Below are positions 1 to 10,291 of a stretch of DNA of 64,000 nucleotides, piece by piece; position 1 is the stretch's first letter; the number at the start of each line of letters is the position of its first letter. The notes under the pieces were generated by a model, which was given only the letters and a program-made list of their open reading frames with translations, was not told the DNA's origin and made no database searches. The position numbers were made by a program, and so were the translations under genes. The DNA comes from PALSA-612 sp963755155 (GTDB taxonomy: Bacteria > Actinomycetota > Thermoleophilia > Gaiellales > Gaiellaceae), in contig CAVWIV010000007.1 of the NCBI GenBank assembly GCA_963755155.1, forward strand, positions 62,001 to 126,000, in the 5' to 3' direction.

Positions 1-717
1 TGATGACGACGACGGCACCGACGATTGCTCCGATGCAGCAAGAACCACCAGTTCTGGACGAAGTTCGAGATCGCAATCAGCACTCGCGTCATCATCGGCA
101 GCTCTTGCCCCGTGGTCTCGAACACGCCGACGACCTTCGGGACGACGGCGACCAGCATCACGACGATGATGATCAGCGCGATCGTCGTCAGCAGGATCGG
201 ATAGACCATCGCCTGCACGACTTTCTGGCGCAGGCCGTGGCGCGACTCGGTGTAGTCGGCAAGTCGCTCGAGCACCGAATCGAGCTGGCCGGCCTGCTCG
301 CCGGCCATGACGGTCGCGCGGTACACGGGCGGGAACGCGTGCGGAAAATCGTCGAGACCCGACGCCAGCGAGTGACCTTCGAGCACCTTGGCGCGCACGC
401 CGAGGATGATGCTCTTCAAGCCGCGGCTTCTCCGTGTGCTCGCTGACGGCGAGCAACGCCTCCTCGAGCGGCAAGCCCGCTTTGACGAGCGTCGCGAGCT
501 GGCGCGTCAGCAGCGCGAGGTCGAGCCCCGATATGCCTTTGAATAGCGAGAAGCGGCGCTGCGATTTGCGCTCGCGCTCCTCGACCTCCGCGACCTCGAC
601 GGGCAGGAGCTGGCGTTCGCGCAGCAGCTGCCGCACGTGGCGCGGCGTGTCGCCCTCGAGGACCCCGCGATGCTCCTTGCCGCCCGGGTCGACGGCGACG
701 TATTGATACGCGCCCAT
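1..717 (-). CDS. gspF: Type II secretion platform protein GspF, N-terminal part, cut by left edge, frame-broken
   Basis: Polytopic inner-membrane protein of the type II secretion system that couples the GspE ATPase to pseudopilus assembly. The frame opens at ATG (complement of 715-717) with MGAYQYVAVDPGG, typical of the GspF/PilC start. A first T2SSF domain follows (LLTRQLATLVKAGLPLEEAL) and then a long hydrophobic stretch (ILLTTIALIIIVVML) from the first membrane helix. The C-terminal half lies beyond the window. The frame breaks near 418 (CTT plus one surplus G before AAG AGC) and again near 33; homology continues across both, so these look like sequence errors. The start overlaps the gspE stop as TGATG, showing translational coupling in a gspCDEF operon. 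Confidence 0.9.
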   Translation of the reverse strand, partial: MGAYQYVAVDPGGKEHRGVLEGDTPRHVRQLLRERQLLPVEVAEVEERERKSQRRFSLFKGISGLDLALLTRQLATLVKAGLPLEEALLAVSEHTEKPRLEEHHPRRARQGARRSLAGVGSRRFSARVPARVPRDRHGRRAGRPARFGARATCRLHRVAPRPAPESRAGDGLSDPADDDRADHHRRDAGRRRPEGRRRVRDHGARAADDDASADCDLELRPELVVLAASEQSSVPSSSS

Positions 718-2189
718 CAGTCGCTCCGCGTGACCCTGAGCACCTCTTCGAGCGTCGTGACGCCGGCCAGGATCTTCTGCACGCCGTCTTCGCGGATGCT
801 CGGCGTCAGCGTGCGCGCGTAGCGCTCGAGCTCGTGCTCGCCGGCAGCCGTCGTGGATCATCGTCGCGCATCGTATTGTCGACCTTGACGAGCTCGTAGA
901 TGCCCGTGCGGCCCGATAGCCCTGCTCGGCGGCAGGTGCGCGGTAGAGCGTCGGCGGATTGGCTGGGTCGACGCCGAGCAGCCGGCATTCGTACTCGCTG
1001 GCGACGGTACGGGACGCGCTGCGCGGGATCGAGCACGCGCACGAGCCGTTGCGCCAGCACGCCGATCAAGCTCGACGACAGCAGGAACGGCTCGACGCCC
1101 ATGTCGCGCAAGCGCGTGACGGCGCCGACGGCCGTGTTCGTGTGCAACGTCGACATCACGAGGTGGCCCGTCAAGCTCGCCTGCACGGCGATCTCGGCCG
1201 TCTCGAGGTCGCGGATCTCGCCGACCATCACGACGTCGGGATCTTGCCGCAGGATCGCGCGCAGGCCGCGCGCGAACGTCATCTCGACCTTCGTGTTGAC
1301 CTGCGTTTGGCCGATGCCGTCGATGTGATACTCGATCGGATCCTCGACGGTCAGGATGTTGCGCGTGAGGTCGTTGATGCGCTCGAGCGCCGCGTACAGC
1401 GTCGTCGTCTTGCCCGAGCCGGTCGGGCCCGTGACGAGCAGAATGCCGTGCGGCCGATGCACGAGCTCGTCCATGGCCGTTTGATCGCCGTCGGCCATGC
1501 CGAGACTCGTGGAGCGTGAGGCGGCCCGGCTTGCTTGTCGAGCAGGCGCAGCACGACGCGCTCGCCGTGCCCCGACGGGATCGTCGCGACGCGCACGTCG
1601 ACGGCGCGGCCCGCGATTCGCAGCGAGATGCGGCCGTCCTGCGGCAGGCGCTTCTCGGCGATGTCGAGCTTCGACATGACCTTGACGCGCGACACGACGA
1701 GCGGCGCGACGGCGCGTTTCGATTGCAGCACCTCGCGCAGCACGCCGTCGATGCGGAACCGCACCGTCATGCGGTTCTCGAACGGCTCGATGTGAATGTC
1801 CGAGGCGTTGTCCTTGACCGCCTGCGTCAGCAGCGCGTTGATGAGCCGGATGATCGGCGCTTCGTCGTCGCTGTCGATGAGGTCCGACGGCTCGGGAAGC
1901 TGCTGCGCGACGGCGAGGAGGTCCGTGTCGTCGTTGAGCCCCTCGACCATCGTCATCGCGGCGCCGCTTTCGTAGGCCGCCTGCAGCGTCGCGTCGAACG
2001 TCTCGGGGTCGACCTCGCGAAGCGCACCGGCACGCCGGCGAAGCGCCGCACCTCGGCGATGCTTTGGGCGGCGGCACCGGTCCTGTAGATCGCTTGCGCC
2101 CCGCCTTCGCGGAGCTCCTGGATCAACACGCCGTGGCGCTTCGCGAACGCGAACGGCAGCGTCCGGTGAGTCGGGGCAACGCTCGGCAA
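717..2189 (-). CDS. gspE: Type II secretion ATPase GspE, frame-broken
   Basis: Cytoplasmic hexameric ATPase powering pseudopilus assembly. Visible parts: N1E-type start (LPFAFAKRHGVLIQE), N2E domain (DNASDIHIEPFENRMTVRFR), Walker A GPTGSGKTTT, Asp box, Walker B VVMVGEIRD, His box (STLHTNTAVGAV) and the C-terminal GYRGRTGIYELV. About 490 codons, normal for GspE. The tetracysteine zinc motif is missing: the first CxxC position reads LDPAQR and the second APAAEQ. Several single-base breaks (about 835, 860, 915, 1000, 1505, 1525, 2010) fall inside conserved blocks, so the span is given as one gene. TTG at 2189 is the only start after the in-frame gspD stop; no ATG is available. The stop overlaps the gspF start. 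Confidence 0.9.
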
Positions 2190-2207
2190 CCGCGGCCGGC
2201 TCGACGA

Positions 2208-4213
2208 CTATCGAGGTTCGCTGCCATCGGTCGACGGTGCGTCGTTCGGCGCGGCCTCCACGGGCGGCACGTCCTCCGGCAGCGGCGGCAGCACCGGCCG
2301 AGGCTCGTTGCGCATGAGTCGGATCGGGTCGTCGGACATCTGCCGCTGCATGTCCTGGATGTAGCGGTACTTGGCGTTCGTCTGGAACCGCGCGTCCTCG
2401 GCGTCACGCAGAATCGTCGGGCGGATGAATACCATGAGATTGGTCTTCTTGCGATCCGTCTTCCGCGCTCGGAACAGCCAGCCCAAGCCGGGGATCCTGC
2501 CCAAGCCGGGCACACGCTGATCCGTCTGGCGGAGCTGGTCGTCGATCAGGCCGCCGAGGACGAGGATCTCGCCGTTGTTGACGAACACCGACGTCGTGAT
2601 ATTGCGCGTGTTCGTCACGAGGTCGGCCGCTCCCTCGACGGTCGCGCCCAAGCTCGAGGTCTCCTGCTCGATCTCGAGCTTCACGCCGCTACCCTCGTTG
2701 ATCTGCGGCGTGATCTTGAGGCTCGTACCGACCTCTTCGCGCTGGATCGTTTGGAAGGGGTTCACGGAGCCTTGGTTCGCGCCGGTATTCGTGAACTGAC
2801 CGGTGACGAACGGAACCTCTTGCCCGACGCGAATCTCGGCTTCCTCGTTGTCGAGCGTCACGATTTGCGGCGTCGAGATGATGTTGGTCTCGCCGTCGCC
2901 GCGCAGCGCGTTCAGGAGCGCCGCCCAGCTGCCGGTGTCGGTGATCTTGCCGACGCCGATCGAGATGCCCTCGGCGATCGCCGCGAGGTTCGGTGTTTCG
3001 CCCGCGGCCGAGCCTGCCAACCCGAGGATTCCGCCGCCGCCGGCATTGCTGAAGTTCGTGAGGCCGAGCAAGTCGTCATCGGCCGAGAGCCAGGTGACGC
3101 CGAGCTGCGCCGTCTTTTCCTCGCTGAGCTCGACGATGATCGCGTCGACCTGGACTTGCAGGCGCGGGATGTCGATCTGGTTGACGACGGCGAGCATGTC
3201 CTCGCCGAATGCGCTCCGGGGCGTTGATGATGAGCGCGTTGGTGCCGGGGTCCGCCCAAATCGTCACGGGGCCGCTAACGGCCGGAGCACCACCGCCTTC
3301 GGCCGGCGCCGCGGCACCGCCGCCCGCCGCCGCCGAACTGCGCTTGCAGCTTGGTCGCGAGATCCTCGGCGTCGGCGTAGTTGAGGTAGCGCACCAGCGT
3401 GTCGCCGCCTGCGGCCGACGGCGTGTCGAGATGCGCGATCAGCGCCCGCATCTGCAGGCGGATGGTGCCGGAGCCCGCCAGCAGCACGCTGTTGGTGCGC
3501 GCGTCGGATATGACCTGGATCGGCGGTGCGCCGCCGGCGGCCTGCGCCGCTTGGTTCAGCTGGCCGAGCATGCGCACGACGTCGTCGGCCGCTGCGTTCT
3601 CGAGCCCGATGACCTCGACTTCCTGTGTGCCGGCTTGATCCATACGCCGGATGAGGTCGAGCATGCGGCGCATGTTCTGCGGCCGATCGGCCACGATCAA
3701 TGCATTCGACGGCTGATGTGCGGCGAGATGCGCGGACTGCGGCAGCAAGCGGCCGCAAGATCGGCACGAGTTGGGCGGCGCCGATGTTGTCGAGGACGAT
3801 GGCTTGCGTCACGTAGTCGTCGCCGGCGCCGAAACGCGCGTTCGCATCGGGCACGATCTGGATCGCGTTGCCGGAGTCGAGCGCCACGAATCCGTGTACC
3901 TCGAGCATCGACAGGAACGTCCGATAGAAGGCGTCGGCGACATCGGCGCGTTCGACAGCACCGTCACCTGAGCGCGCACGCGCGGGTCGATGATGATCGG
4001 GCGGCCGATGACCGCCTGCACCTGCTCGGCGACCATGCGGATATCGGCTTCGCGGTAGTTCGCCGGTGAGCTGCGGTCCTTGCTGAGCTTGCGCTCGCGG
4101 AGCCGCCGAGGCATGCCAGGATCGCGGCGCACAGCGCGGCGCGACGCCGAGCGAGGTCGCACCGGCTGCCACGCGCTGCGGCGGCCGCTCGGGCGCGCCT
4201 TCGAGGAATTCAC
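2208..4213 (-). CDS. gspD: Type II secretion outer-membrane secretin GspD, frame-broken
   Basis: Secretin forming the outer-membrane channel of the type II system. N0 domain (NYREADIRMVAEQVQAVIG), N1-N3 repeats (QPSNALIVADRPQNMRRML; TNSVLLAGSGTIRLQMRALI; GTNALIINAPE) and the secretin core (VDAIIVELSEEK, GQEVPFVTGQF, VPGLGRIPGLGWLFR) are in the expected order over about 668 codons. The last third (2208-3197) is fully open; breaks occur near 3205, 3260-3290, 3747 (CTT plus surplus G) and 3940. GTG at 4213 overlaps the gspC stop as GTGA. A separate signal peptide is hard to judge because the N-terminus reads basic and poorly hydrophobic, perhaps owing to another indel there. Confidence 0.92.
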
Positions 4214-5131
4214 TCGCGATTCTCCTGGAGGCTTTGCAACTGAGTCGTGTCGATGACGATGACTTGCGGAACGCCGTCGCGGAGCACTGTGACGTTGGCT
4301 TGCGTCGTTTCGCCGAGGGATTGGAAGACTTGGAGGCCCTGGCTCGGATCGTCGAGCACGGTGCCGTTGATATCGGTGACGACGTCGCCGGCTCGGAGCC
4401 CCAGCGCCTCGAATGCCGCGCGGTCGCGGCCTGGATTCACGCGAAACCCGACGACTTGGCCTTCCTGAACGTGCGGCGCGAGCCGCACGATATCCGTGAG
4501 GCGCGTGGCGTTCTCGCTGATGGCTTCACGCAGCGAGCCGCTCGGCGGCGGCGCGGCCTGCGGCAGCGGGGACGCCATGGCCGTCGGTGACCGGACGCCG
4601 CGAGCTCCTTCGGCAGCCGCAGCGTCTCGAGCCGCCCGTTGCGGTCGAGGAGCACGCGATCCGCATAGACCGAGTGCAGCGTCGCGCCGTCCGCGCCGTC
4701 GATGCTCTGGCCGACTTGATAAGTTTTGTCTTCGCCCCGATTGCTGGAGATGATGACGCTACCTTTGCCGTCTGCCTCTATCGCGAGGATGCCCTTGAGC
4801 GTAAGGCTCAAGGTGGTGTCGGGGGCGTCGATGACCTCCGTGACGACGGGCGCCGCTTGCTCGGGGGCTTCACCGAACAAGTGGGAGTCGGTAAGCACCC
4901 GACAGATCCGTCGAAGGTGCGCGCATTGCCGTCGGTCGCGGGGCGCGAAGCGGGCGCAACCGCGGAGGCCGAGCCGGGGACGAGCGTCCACGTGAGCGTC
5001 GCCAGCTGATAGGCAATTGCGATGACAATCAAGGCCGTAACGACGGGCGGCAGATACCGATTGATGGCGGTGAACCACTGCTCCGGCGGCTGGTCTTTCC
5101 AATCGGCGAGTCGCTTAGCGACATCCATCAC
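4210..5131 (-). CDS. gspC: Type II secretion protein GspC (HR and PDZ domains), frame-broken
   Basis: Bitopic inner-membrane protein linking the platform to the secretin. The frame opens at GTG-ATG (5131/5128) with MDVAKRLADWKDQPPEQWF, one membrane helix at about residues 28-50 (VVTALIVIAIAYQLATLTW), a periplasmic homology region (LSLTLKGILAIEADGKGSVI ... YQVGQSIDG) that binds the secretin N0 domain, and a C-terminal PDZ domain (FRVNPGRDRAAFEALGLRAG). The frame changes near 4895 and 4600. It is the first gene of the gspCDEF operon and is divergent from clpS; the 187 bp between them must hold both promoters, but I found no convincing -35/-10 pair there. Confidence 0.88.
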
Positions 5132-5318
5132 GAGTGCTCGGCTCGGGGCTCAGGCTCGATCGAGCATGATAGGGCAGGTGCTTCGTGTGTAACAAGTCAC
5201 TGAATTTGTTGATAGTGTCGAGTTCGGCAACGTAGCGGTGCACACGAAGGAGTTTCCTATTCGCAGCGGTGCTGCTTGGGTTCAATTGACCGCCGTCGGT
5301 CGATAGAATTCCCGACAC

Positions 5319-5648
5319 ATGTCACACGATTCAGAAAAAGGTGACCGCGTCGACGATCACGGGCTGGCAACGGCCGAGGCTAAACCGCGTCTAAAGCGGC
5401 CGCCGTTGTATCGTGTGATCTTGCTCAACGACGACTACACCCCAATGGAGTTTGTAGTCGAAGTGTTACAGAAGATCTTTTCTCTGGACCGGACGACGGC
5501 GACCCGCATCATGCTCGAGGTGCATACCAAGGGAAAGGGCGTGTGCGGTGTCTTTACATATGAGATAGCGGAGACCAAGGTCGCGCAGGTGACGGGCCTT
5601 GCGCAACAGCACCAGCATCCGCTGCTTTGCACCATGGAAGAGACGTAA
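5319..5648 (+). CDS. clpS: ATP-dependent Clp protease adaptor ClpS
   Basis: N-end-rule adaptor that delivers substrates with bulky N-terminal residues to ClpAP. The 109-residue frame is intact. A flexible N-terminal tail of about 30 residues precedes the conserved core: PPLYRVILLNDDYTPMEFVV (the NDD and TPMEFV residues line the N-degron pocket), HTKGKGVCG and the C-terminal EIAETKVAQV. It lies directly before clpA, with the two ATGs separated only by the clpS stop, the usual proteobacterial arrangement. ATG 5319 is the natural start because the frame upstream carries no family-like sequence. Confidence 0.97.
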   Translation: MSHDSEKGDRVDDHGLATAEAKPRLKRPPLYRVILLNDDYTPMEFVVEVLQKIFSLDRTTATRIMLEVHTKGKGVCGVFTYEIAETKVAQVTGLAQQHQHPLLCTMEET

Positions 5649-7982
5649 ATGCTATCCAGTGAGCTTGAATACTGTCTGAACGACGCGTTCCAGCGAGCGC
5701 GAGACGAGCGGCATGAGTTCATCACCGTCGAGCACCTGTTGCTCGCGTTGCTCGATACTCCGACCGTCATCGAAACGCTGAAGGCGTGCGGCGCGGATCT
5801 GGCGCGCCTGCGCCGCGAGCTCAAGGAGTTCATCGAGGGCTCGACGCCTCGACTGCGCGGCGAGGACGACGAGGGAACGGAGGTTCAGCCGACGTTGGGT
5901 TTCCAGCGCGTGCTGCAGCGAGCCGTGTTCCACGTGCAGTCGAGCGGCCGCAAAGAGGTCACGCCGATCAACGTGCTCGTCGCGATCTTCGGCGAGAAGC
6001 AGTCGCAGGCCGTCTATCTGCTTGGGTCTGCAGGACGTCACGCGGCTCGACGTCGTCAACTTCATATCGCACGGCGTGCCCAAGGTGCAGGAAGCGAGCA
6101 AGGCCGAGCCCGACGAGTCGGGCAACGAGGGCGAGAAGCAAGCGGAGTCCAATCCGCTCGAGCGGTTCACGACCAATCTCAACGCGCAGGCCGAAGCGGG
6201 CAAGATCGATCCGCTGATCGGCCGTGCGCTCGAGATCGAGCGCACGGTGCAGATTCTGTGCCGGCGCCGCAAGAACAATCCGTTGTTCGTCGGCGAGGCC
6301 GGCGTCGGCAAGACGGCGCTCGCCGAGGGGCTGGCGCGTCTCATCGTCGAGGGCAAGGTGCCGGACATCCTGCGCCAGTGCACGATCTACGCGCTCGACA
6401 TGGGGTCGTTGATCGCCGGCACGAAGTACCGCGGCGACTTCGAGAAGCGCTTGAAGGGAGTCGTCGCCGGGCTCAAGAAGCGGCCCGGCGCGATCCTGTT
6501 CATCGACGAGATCCACACCGTGATCGGCGCCGGCGCGGCGTCGGGCGGGGTCATGGATGCCTCGAACTTGATCAAGCCGCTGCTCGCCAACGGCGAGCTG
6601 CGCTGCATCGGCTCGACGACCTACACGCGAGTACCGCGGCATCTTCGAGAAGGATCACGCGCTCGCGCGGCGTTTCCAGAAGATCGACGTGACGGAGCCG
6701 TCGGTCGCCGAGACGGTCGAGATCCTGCGCGGGCTGAAGAGCCGGTTCGAGGAGCACCACAGCATCGAGTACTCCGATGACGCGCTGACGCGCCGCCGCG
6801 GAGCTGTCGGCGAAGCACATCAACGATCGCCATCTGCCGGACAAGGCCATCGACGTCATCGACGAGGCCGGCGCCAATTGCCGCCTGCAGCCCGAGAGCA
6901 CGCGGCCGCGCGTCGTCGACGTGAACGCTCATCCAGACCATCGTCGCGAAGATCGCGCGGATTCCGCCGAAGAATGTCTCCGCCTCGGATCGCGACGTGC
7001 TGCGCAACATCGAGCGCGATCTGAAGCTCGTCATCTTCGGCCAGGATCGCGCGATCGGCGCGCTGGCGTCCGCCATCAAGATGGCCCGCTCGGGTCTGGG
7101 CGACGAGCGGCGCCCCGTCGGCTCGTTCCTGTTCTCGGGCCCGACCGGCGTCGGCAAGACGGAAGTGACGCGGCAGCTCGCGCTTGACGCTCGGCGTCGA
7201 GCTCGTGCGCTTCGACATGTCGGAGTACATGGAGCGGCACACGGTCTCGCGCTTGATCGGCGCGCCGCCGGGCTACGTCGGTTTCGACCAAGGCGGGTTG
7301 TTGACCGAGGCCATCACGAAGCATCCGCACTGCGTGCTGCTGTTCGACGAGATCGAGAAGGCGCATCCGGAGGTCTTCAACCTGCTGCTGCAGGTCATGG
7401 ACCACGGCACGTTGACGGACAACAACGGCAGGAAAGCGGACTTCCGCAACGTCACGATCGTCATGACGACCAATGCCGGCGCGCAGGAGATGAGCCGCAC
7501 GTCGGTCGGCTTCACGGTCCAGGACAACTCGTCGGACGCGATGGAGGTCTTGAAGAAGCTCTTCTCGCCGGAGTTCCGCAATCGTCTCGATGCGATCATC
7601 CAGTTCGAGCCGCTCGACGAGCAGTCGGTCGCGCGCGTCGTCGACAAGCTCATCGTCGAGCTCGAGGCGCAGCTCGACAAGAACGAGGTGACGATCGAGC
7701 TCGAGCCGGCGGCGCGCGACTGGGTCGCCGTTCGCGGTTACGACAAGAAGATGGGCGCTCGGCCGATGGCTCGCGTGATCCAAGAGCACATCAAGCGGCC
7801 GCTCGCCGAAGAGCTGCTGTTCGGCAAGCTTGCCGAAGGCGGCCACGTACGCGTCGAGGTCGCGCACGACGGCGCAGAGCTTGTTGCTGACCGTCGAGCC
7901 GCTCAAGCGCGAGCTCGAGGATCTACGCGACAAAGGCGGGCAACGCGCGCTCGCGGGGCACAAAGGCGATCGGGAAGAGTAG
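5649..7982 (+). CDS. clpA: ATP-dependent Clp protease ATP-binding subunit ClpA, frame-broken
   Basis: AAA+ unfoldase of ClpAP. Clp-N domain (LNDAFQRARDERHEFITVEH), first nucleotide-binding domain with Walker A GEAGVGKT at about residue 215 and the EIHTVIGAGAASGGVMDASN block, second domain with Walker A GPTGVGKT at about residue 497, pore loop GYVGFDQGG and sensor-2 region (KMGARPMARVIQEHIKRPLA). The total span fits ClpA (about 760 residues). Frame breaks near 6024, 6630, 6795, 6915, 7186 and 7883 all sit in conserved text and mostly involve one surplus base; at 6024, 7186 and 7883 it is a G after CTT. ClpA is often dispensable, but conservation up to every break argues against a dead gene. 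Confidence 0.93.
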
Positions 7983-8003
7983 GGAGCAGCGGCCTGCGGG
8001 CCG

Positions 8004-8222
8004 CTAGCGCGCGCGGTAGACGATTCGACCCTTGGTCAGGTCGTAGGGCGTCAGCTCGACGGTGACGGCGTCGCCCTTCAAGATGCGGATGTAGTGTTTA
8101 CGCATCTTGCCCGAGATGTGCGCGGTCACGACGTGACCGTTCTCGAGCTCGACGCGAAAGGTAGTGTTCGGCAGCGTTTCCACTACCGTACCTTCCATTT
8201 GAATTGCTTCTTCTTTTGCCAT
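8004..8222 (-). CDS. infA: Translation initiation factor IF-1
   Basis: 72-residue OB-fold factor that occupies the ribosomal A site during initiation. The sequence is intact and canonical: MAKEEAIQMEGTVVETLPN, then FRVELENGHVVTAHISGKMR, KHYIRILKGDAV and the C-terminal YDLTKGRIVYRAR. The ATG (complement of 8220-8222) gives exactly the usual family length. It is convergent with clpA and lies downstream of aat on the same strand, the clpA-infA-aat order common in Gammaproteobacteria. Confidence 0.98.
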   Translation of the reverse strand: MAKEEAIQMEGTVVETLPNTTFRVELENGHVVTAHISGKMRKHYIRILKGDAVTVELTPYDLTKGRIVYRAR

Positions 8223-8295
8223 TCCGCAACAGTTGGGAGCCCCCTGGAGGCGGCGCATTGTTGCACAAGCGGAGGAAAGGCGGCAAACGGCCGAA

Positions 8296-8997
8296 TCAAG
8301 CGAAACGCCACGTCTGCGGCGGTGCGCATTCGGCGCACAGTTCGGCGATGAGCGACAGGAACTGCGTTCGCGGAATATCGACGGCGCCGAGGCTCTGCGT
8401 ATGCGCCGAAGCGACTTGGCAGTCGATGACCTCCGTGCCGCGAGTGCGCAAGAAGTTCGACCGCGTGCGCGAGCGCTACCTTCGAGGCGTCCGTCACCCG
8501 CGTGAACATCGACTCGCCGAAGAAGGCGCGGCCGATCGCGACGCCGTACAACCCACCGACGAGCCGGCCGTGTTGCCAGGTCTCGAAGGAGTGCGCCCAC
8601 CCCAGTGCGATGCAGACGGCCATAGGCCGCCGCCATCTCCGCCGTGATCCAAGTGCCGCCGCCGTAACGGCGCGGTTCGGCGCAGGCCGCCACGACGTGC
8701 TCGAACTCGGTGTCGACGCGAAACTCGAACGCGCGCTTCGTGAGTGAGCGGCGCAAGCTGCGCGACACCTTGAAGCCGCTCGGCCAGAGCACGGCACGAG
8801 GGTCGGGGCTCCACCAGAGAATCGGTTGCCCCTCCTGATACCACGGAAAGATTCCTTGTCGGTAGGCGGCGAGCAGCCGCTCCGGCTCGAGATCGCCGCC
8901 GGCGGCGAGTAGCCCATTCGGCTCGGTCAATGCCTGGCTGGCCGGCGGAAACTCATCGGCGCGGCGGTGGTACGAGAGCCAGAGCAGCGAGCGGCAT
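8296..8997 (-). CDS. aat: Leucyl/phenylalanyl-tRNA--protein transferase Aat, frame-broken
   Basis: Transfers Leu or Phe from aminoacyl-tRNA to proteins with N-terminal Arg or Lys, creating the N-degrons read by ClpS/ClpA encoded nearby. Diagnostic segments: FPPASQALTEPNGLLAAGGD, AYRQGIFPWYQEGQPILWWS, PDPRAVLWPSGFKVSRSLRR, GTWITAEMAAAYGRLH, LVGGLYGVAIGRAFFGESMF and the end QFLSLIAELCAE. The frame changes near 8990, 8605 and about 8440. ATG at 8997 needs one surplus base to join the SLLWLSYHRRADEF segment. It lies 11 bp downstream of the DUF482 gene stop and is probably co-transcribed with it. Confidence 0.9.
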
Positions 8998-9006
8998 CCC
9001 CGCCGC

Positions 9007-10171
9007 TCAGGCGTCGACGACGGCGTCGTCGTGCGCTGCGTGCCGATACGGAACGTGCTCGCCGAGCTCGTCCATGTACGCGTCCACGTGCCGCGTCTCG
9101 CGTGCCAAGAACGCGCCGACCGCTCGGTGGAACTCTTGGTCGCGCAGCCAGTGGCAGGACCAGGTCGATTGCGGCACGAAACCGCGCGCGATCTTGTGCT
9201 CGCCTTGCGTGCCGGGCTCGAACCGCTCCAAGCGCTCGCGGATGCAGTAGTCGATGCCTTGGTAGTAGCAGGTCTCGAAATGCAGGCTGTGGAAGTCCGC
9301 GCTGCTGCCCCAATAGCGGCCGTACAGCGTCGTGCTGCTGCGAAAGCAGATCGCCGTCGCGATCGGCACGCCGTGCTGCCGCGCAAGCACGATCACGAGG
9401 TTGCTCGGCATCGTCGCGGCCACGCGTCGCGAAGAAATCGCGGTTCAAGTACGGCTCGCGGCCGCGGCGCCAGAACGTTCGCGAATAGAATTCGATGATC
9501 GCGTCCCAATCGGCGGCGGTCGGCTCGTCGCCGCGCAGGTGCTCGAACACGATGCCGGCCTCCGCCACTCTTCGACGCTCGCGTTTGGCTTTCTTGCGCT
9601 TGTCGGCGCTGAACCGCGCAAGGAACTCGTCGAAGCTCTGCGTAGCCGTCGTTCGCTCCAGTGGAACTGACAGCCCTTGCGCGCGAGGAACCCCGCTCGT
9701 TCGAGCGTCTGCCGCTCGGGCTCGGTCGGAAACAGCACGTGCAGCGACGATGCGCCGATCTCGAGCGCCGTGCTGCGTGCCGCGTCGAGCAGCAGCGTCG
9801 CGACTCCGGTCTCGAGGCCCTCTCGCAGCAACAGGCGTTGACCGGTCGCGGGAGTAAAAGGAATCGCGGCGACGAGCTTCGGATAGTAATTGCGCCCGCC
9901 GCGCTCGTAGGCGTCCGCCCAGCCCCAGTCGAAGACGAACTCGCCGTGCGAGTCATATTTAATAAAGAGTGGCAACGCCCCGGCGAGGCCCTGTTCGTCG
10001 CGTGCCACGATGTAGCAGGGTTGCCAGGTCGTGCCGTGGCCGACGCAGCCGCTCGCTCGAGCGCACGCAAGAACTCGTGCTTCAAGAAACGGACTGTCGC
10101 CCGCCAGGGTGTTCCAGGCCGCGGCGTCGACGCGCGCTCAGTGTCGTGAGCCGTTCGACTTGAACTCGCAT
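9007..10171 (-). CDS. GNAT-fold N-acyltransferase, COG3146/DUF482 family, frame-broken
   Basis: Member of the COG3146 (DUF482) family of predicted N-acyltransferases with an Aat/FemAB-like double GNAT fold; substrate unknown. Family signatures: VDAAAWNTLAGDSPF, GEFVFDWGWADAYERGGRNY, YPKLVAAIPFTPATGQRLLL, FHWSE and, in the C-terminal half, FHSLHFETCYYQGIDYCIRE. About 388 codons, as usual. ATG (complement of 10169-10171) opens MRVQVERLTTL. Breaks: near 10130, at 10081-10084 (CTT plus surplus G before AAG), near 9660, 9590 and 9420. It precedes aat on the same strand and is divergent from ftsK. Confidence 0.82.
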
Positions 10172-10252
10172 GCGTCGAGTGTGCCCGTCGCTGCCCCGAG
10201 CGTCGAGCGGAAGGCGCCTCGCACGCGGGCTATGCGCAGCCGGGGTTATCAG

Positions 10253-10258
10253 TATAAT
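10253..10258 (+). promoter_or_regulatory. Candidate -10 box for ftsK
   Basis: A perfect TATAAT lies 34 bp before the ftsK TTG start in the divergent DUF482/ftsK gap. No good -35 is found at 16-18 bp (the region reads GCTATGCG), so assignment rests on the -10 and on its position only. Confidence 0.4.
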
Positions 10259-10291
10259 CAGCGCATTAACTCGCCATAACTACCGCGCAAC

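Noticed and set aside
5132..5318. Small minus-strand gene between gspC and clpS
   Set aside because: The 67-codon frame starts opposite the clpS promoter region, overlaps gspC and has no ribosome-binding site or recognisable sequence.
5649..7982. Reading clpA and other broken housekeeping genes as pseudogenes
   Set aside because: Conservation continues exactly across each one-base break, and essential genes (serS, ftsK) show the same pattern; sequence error is far more likely.
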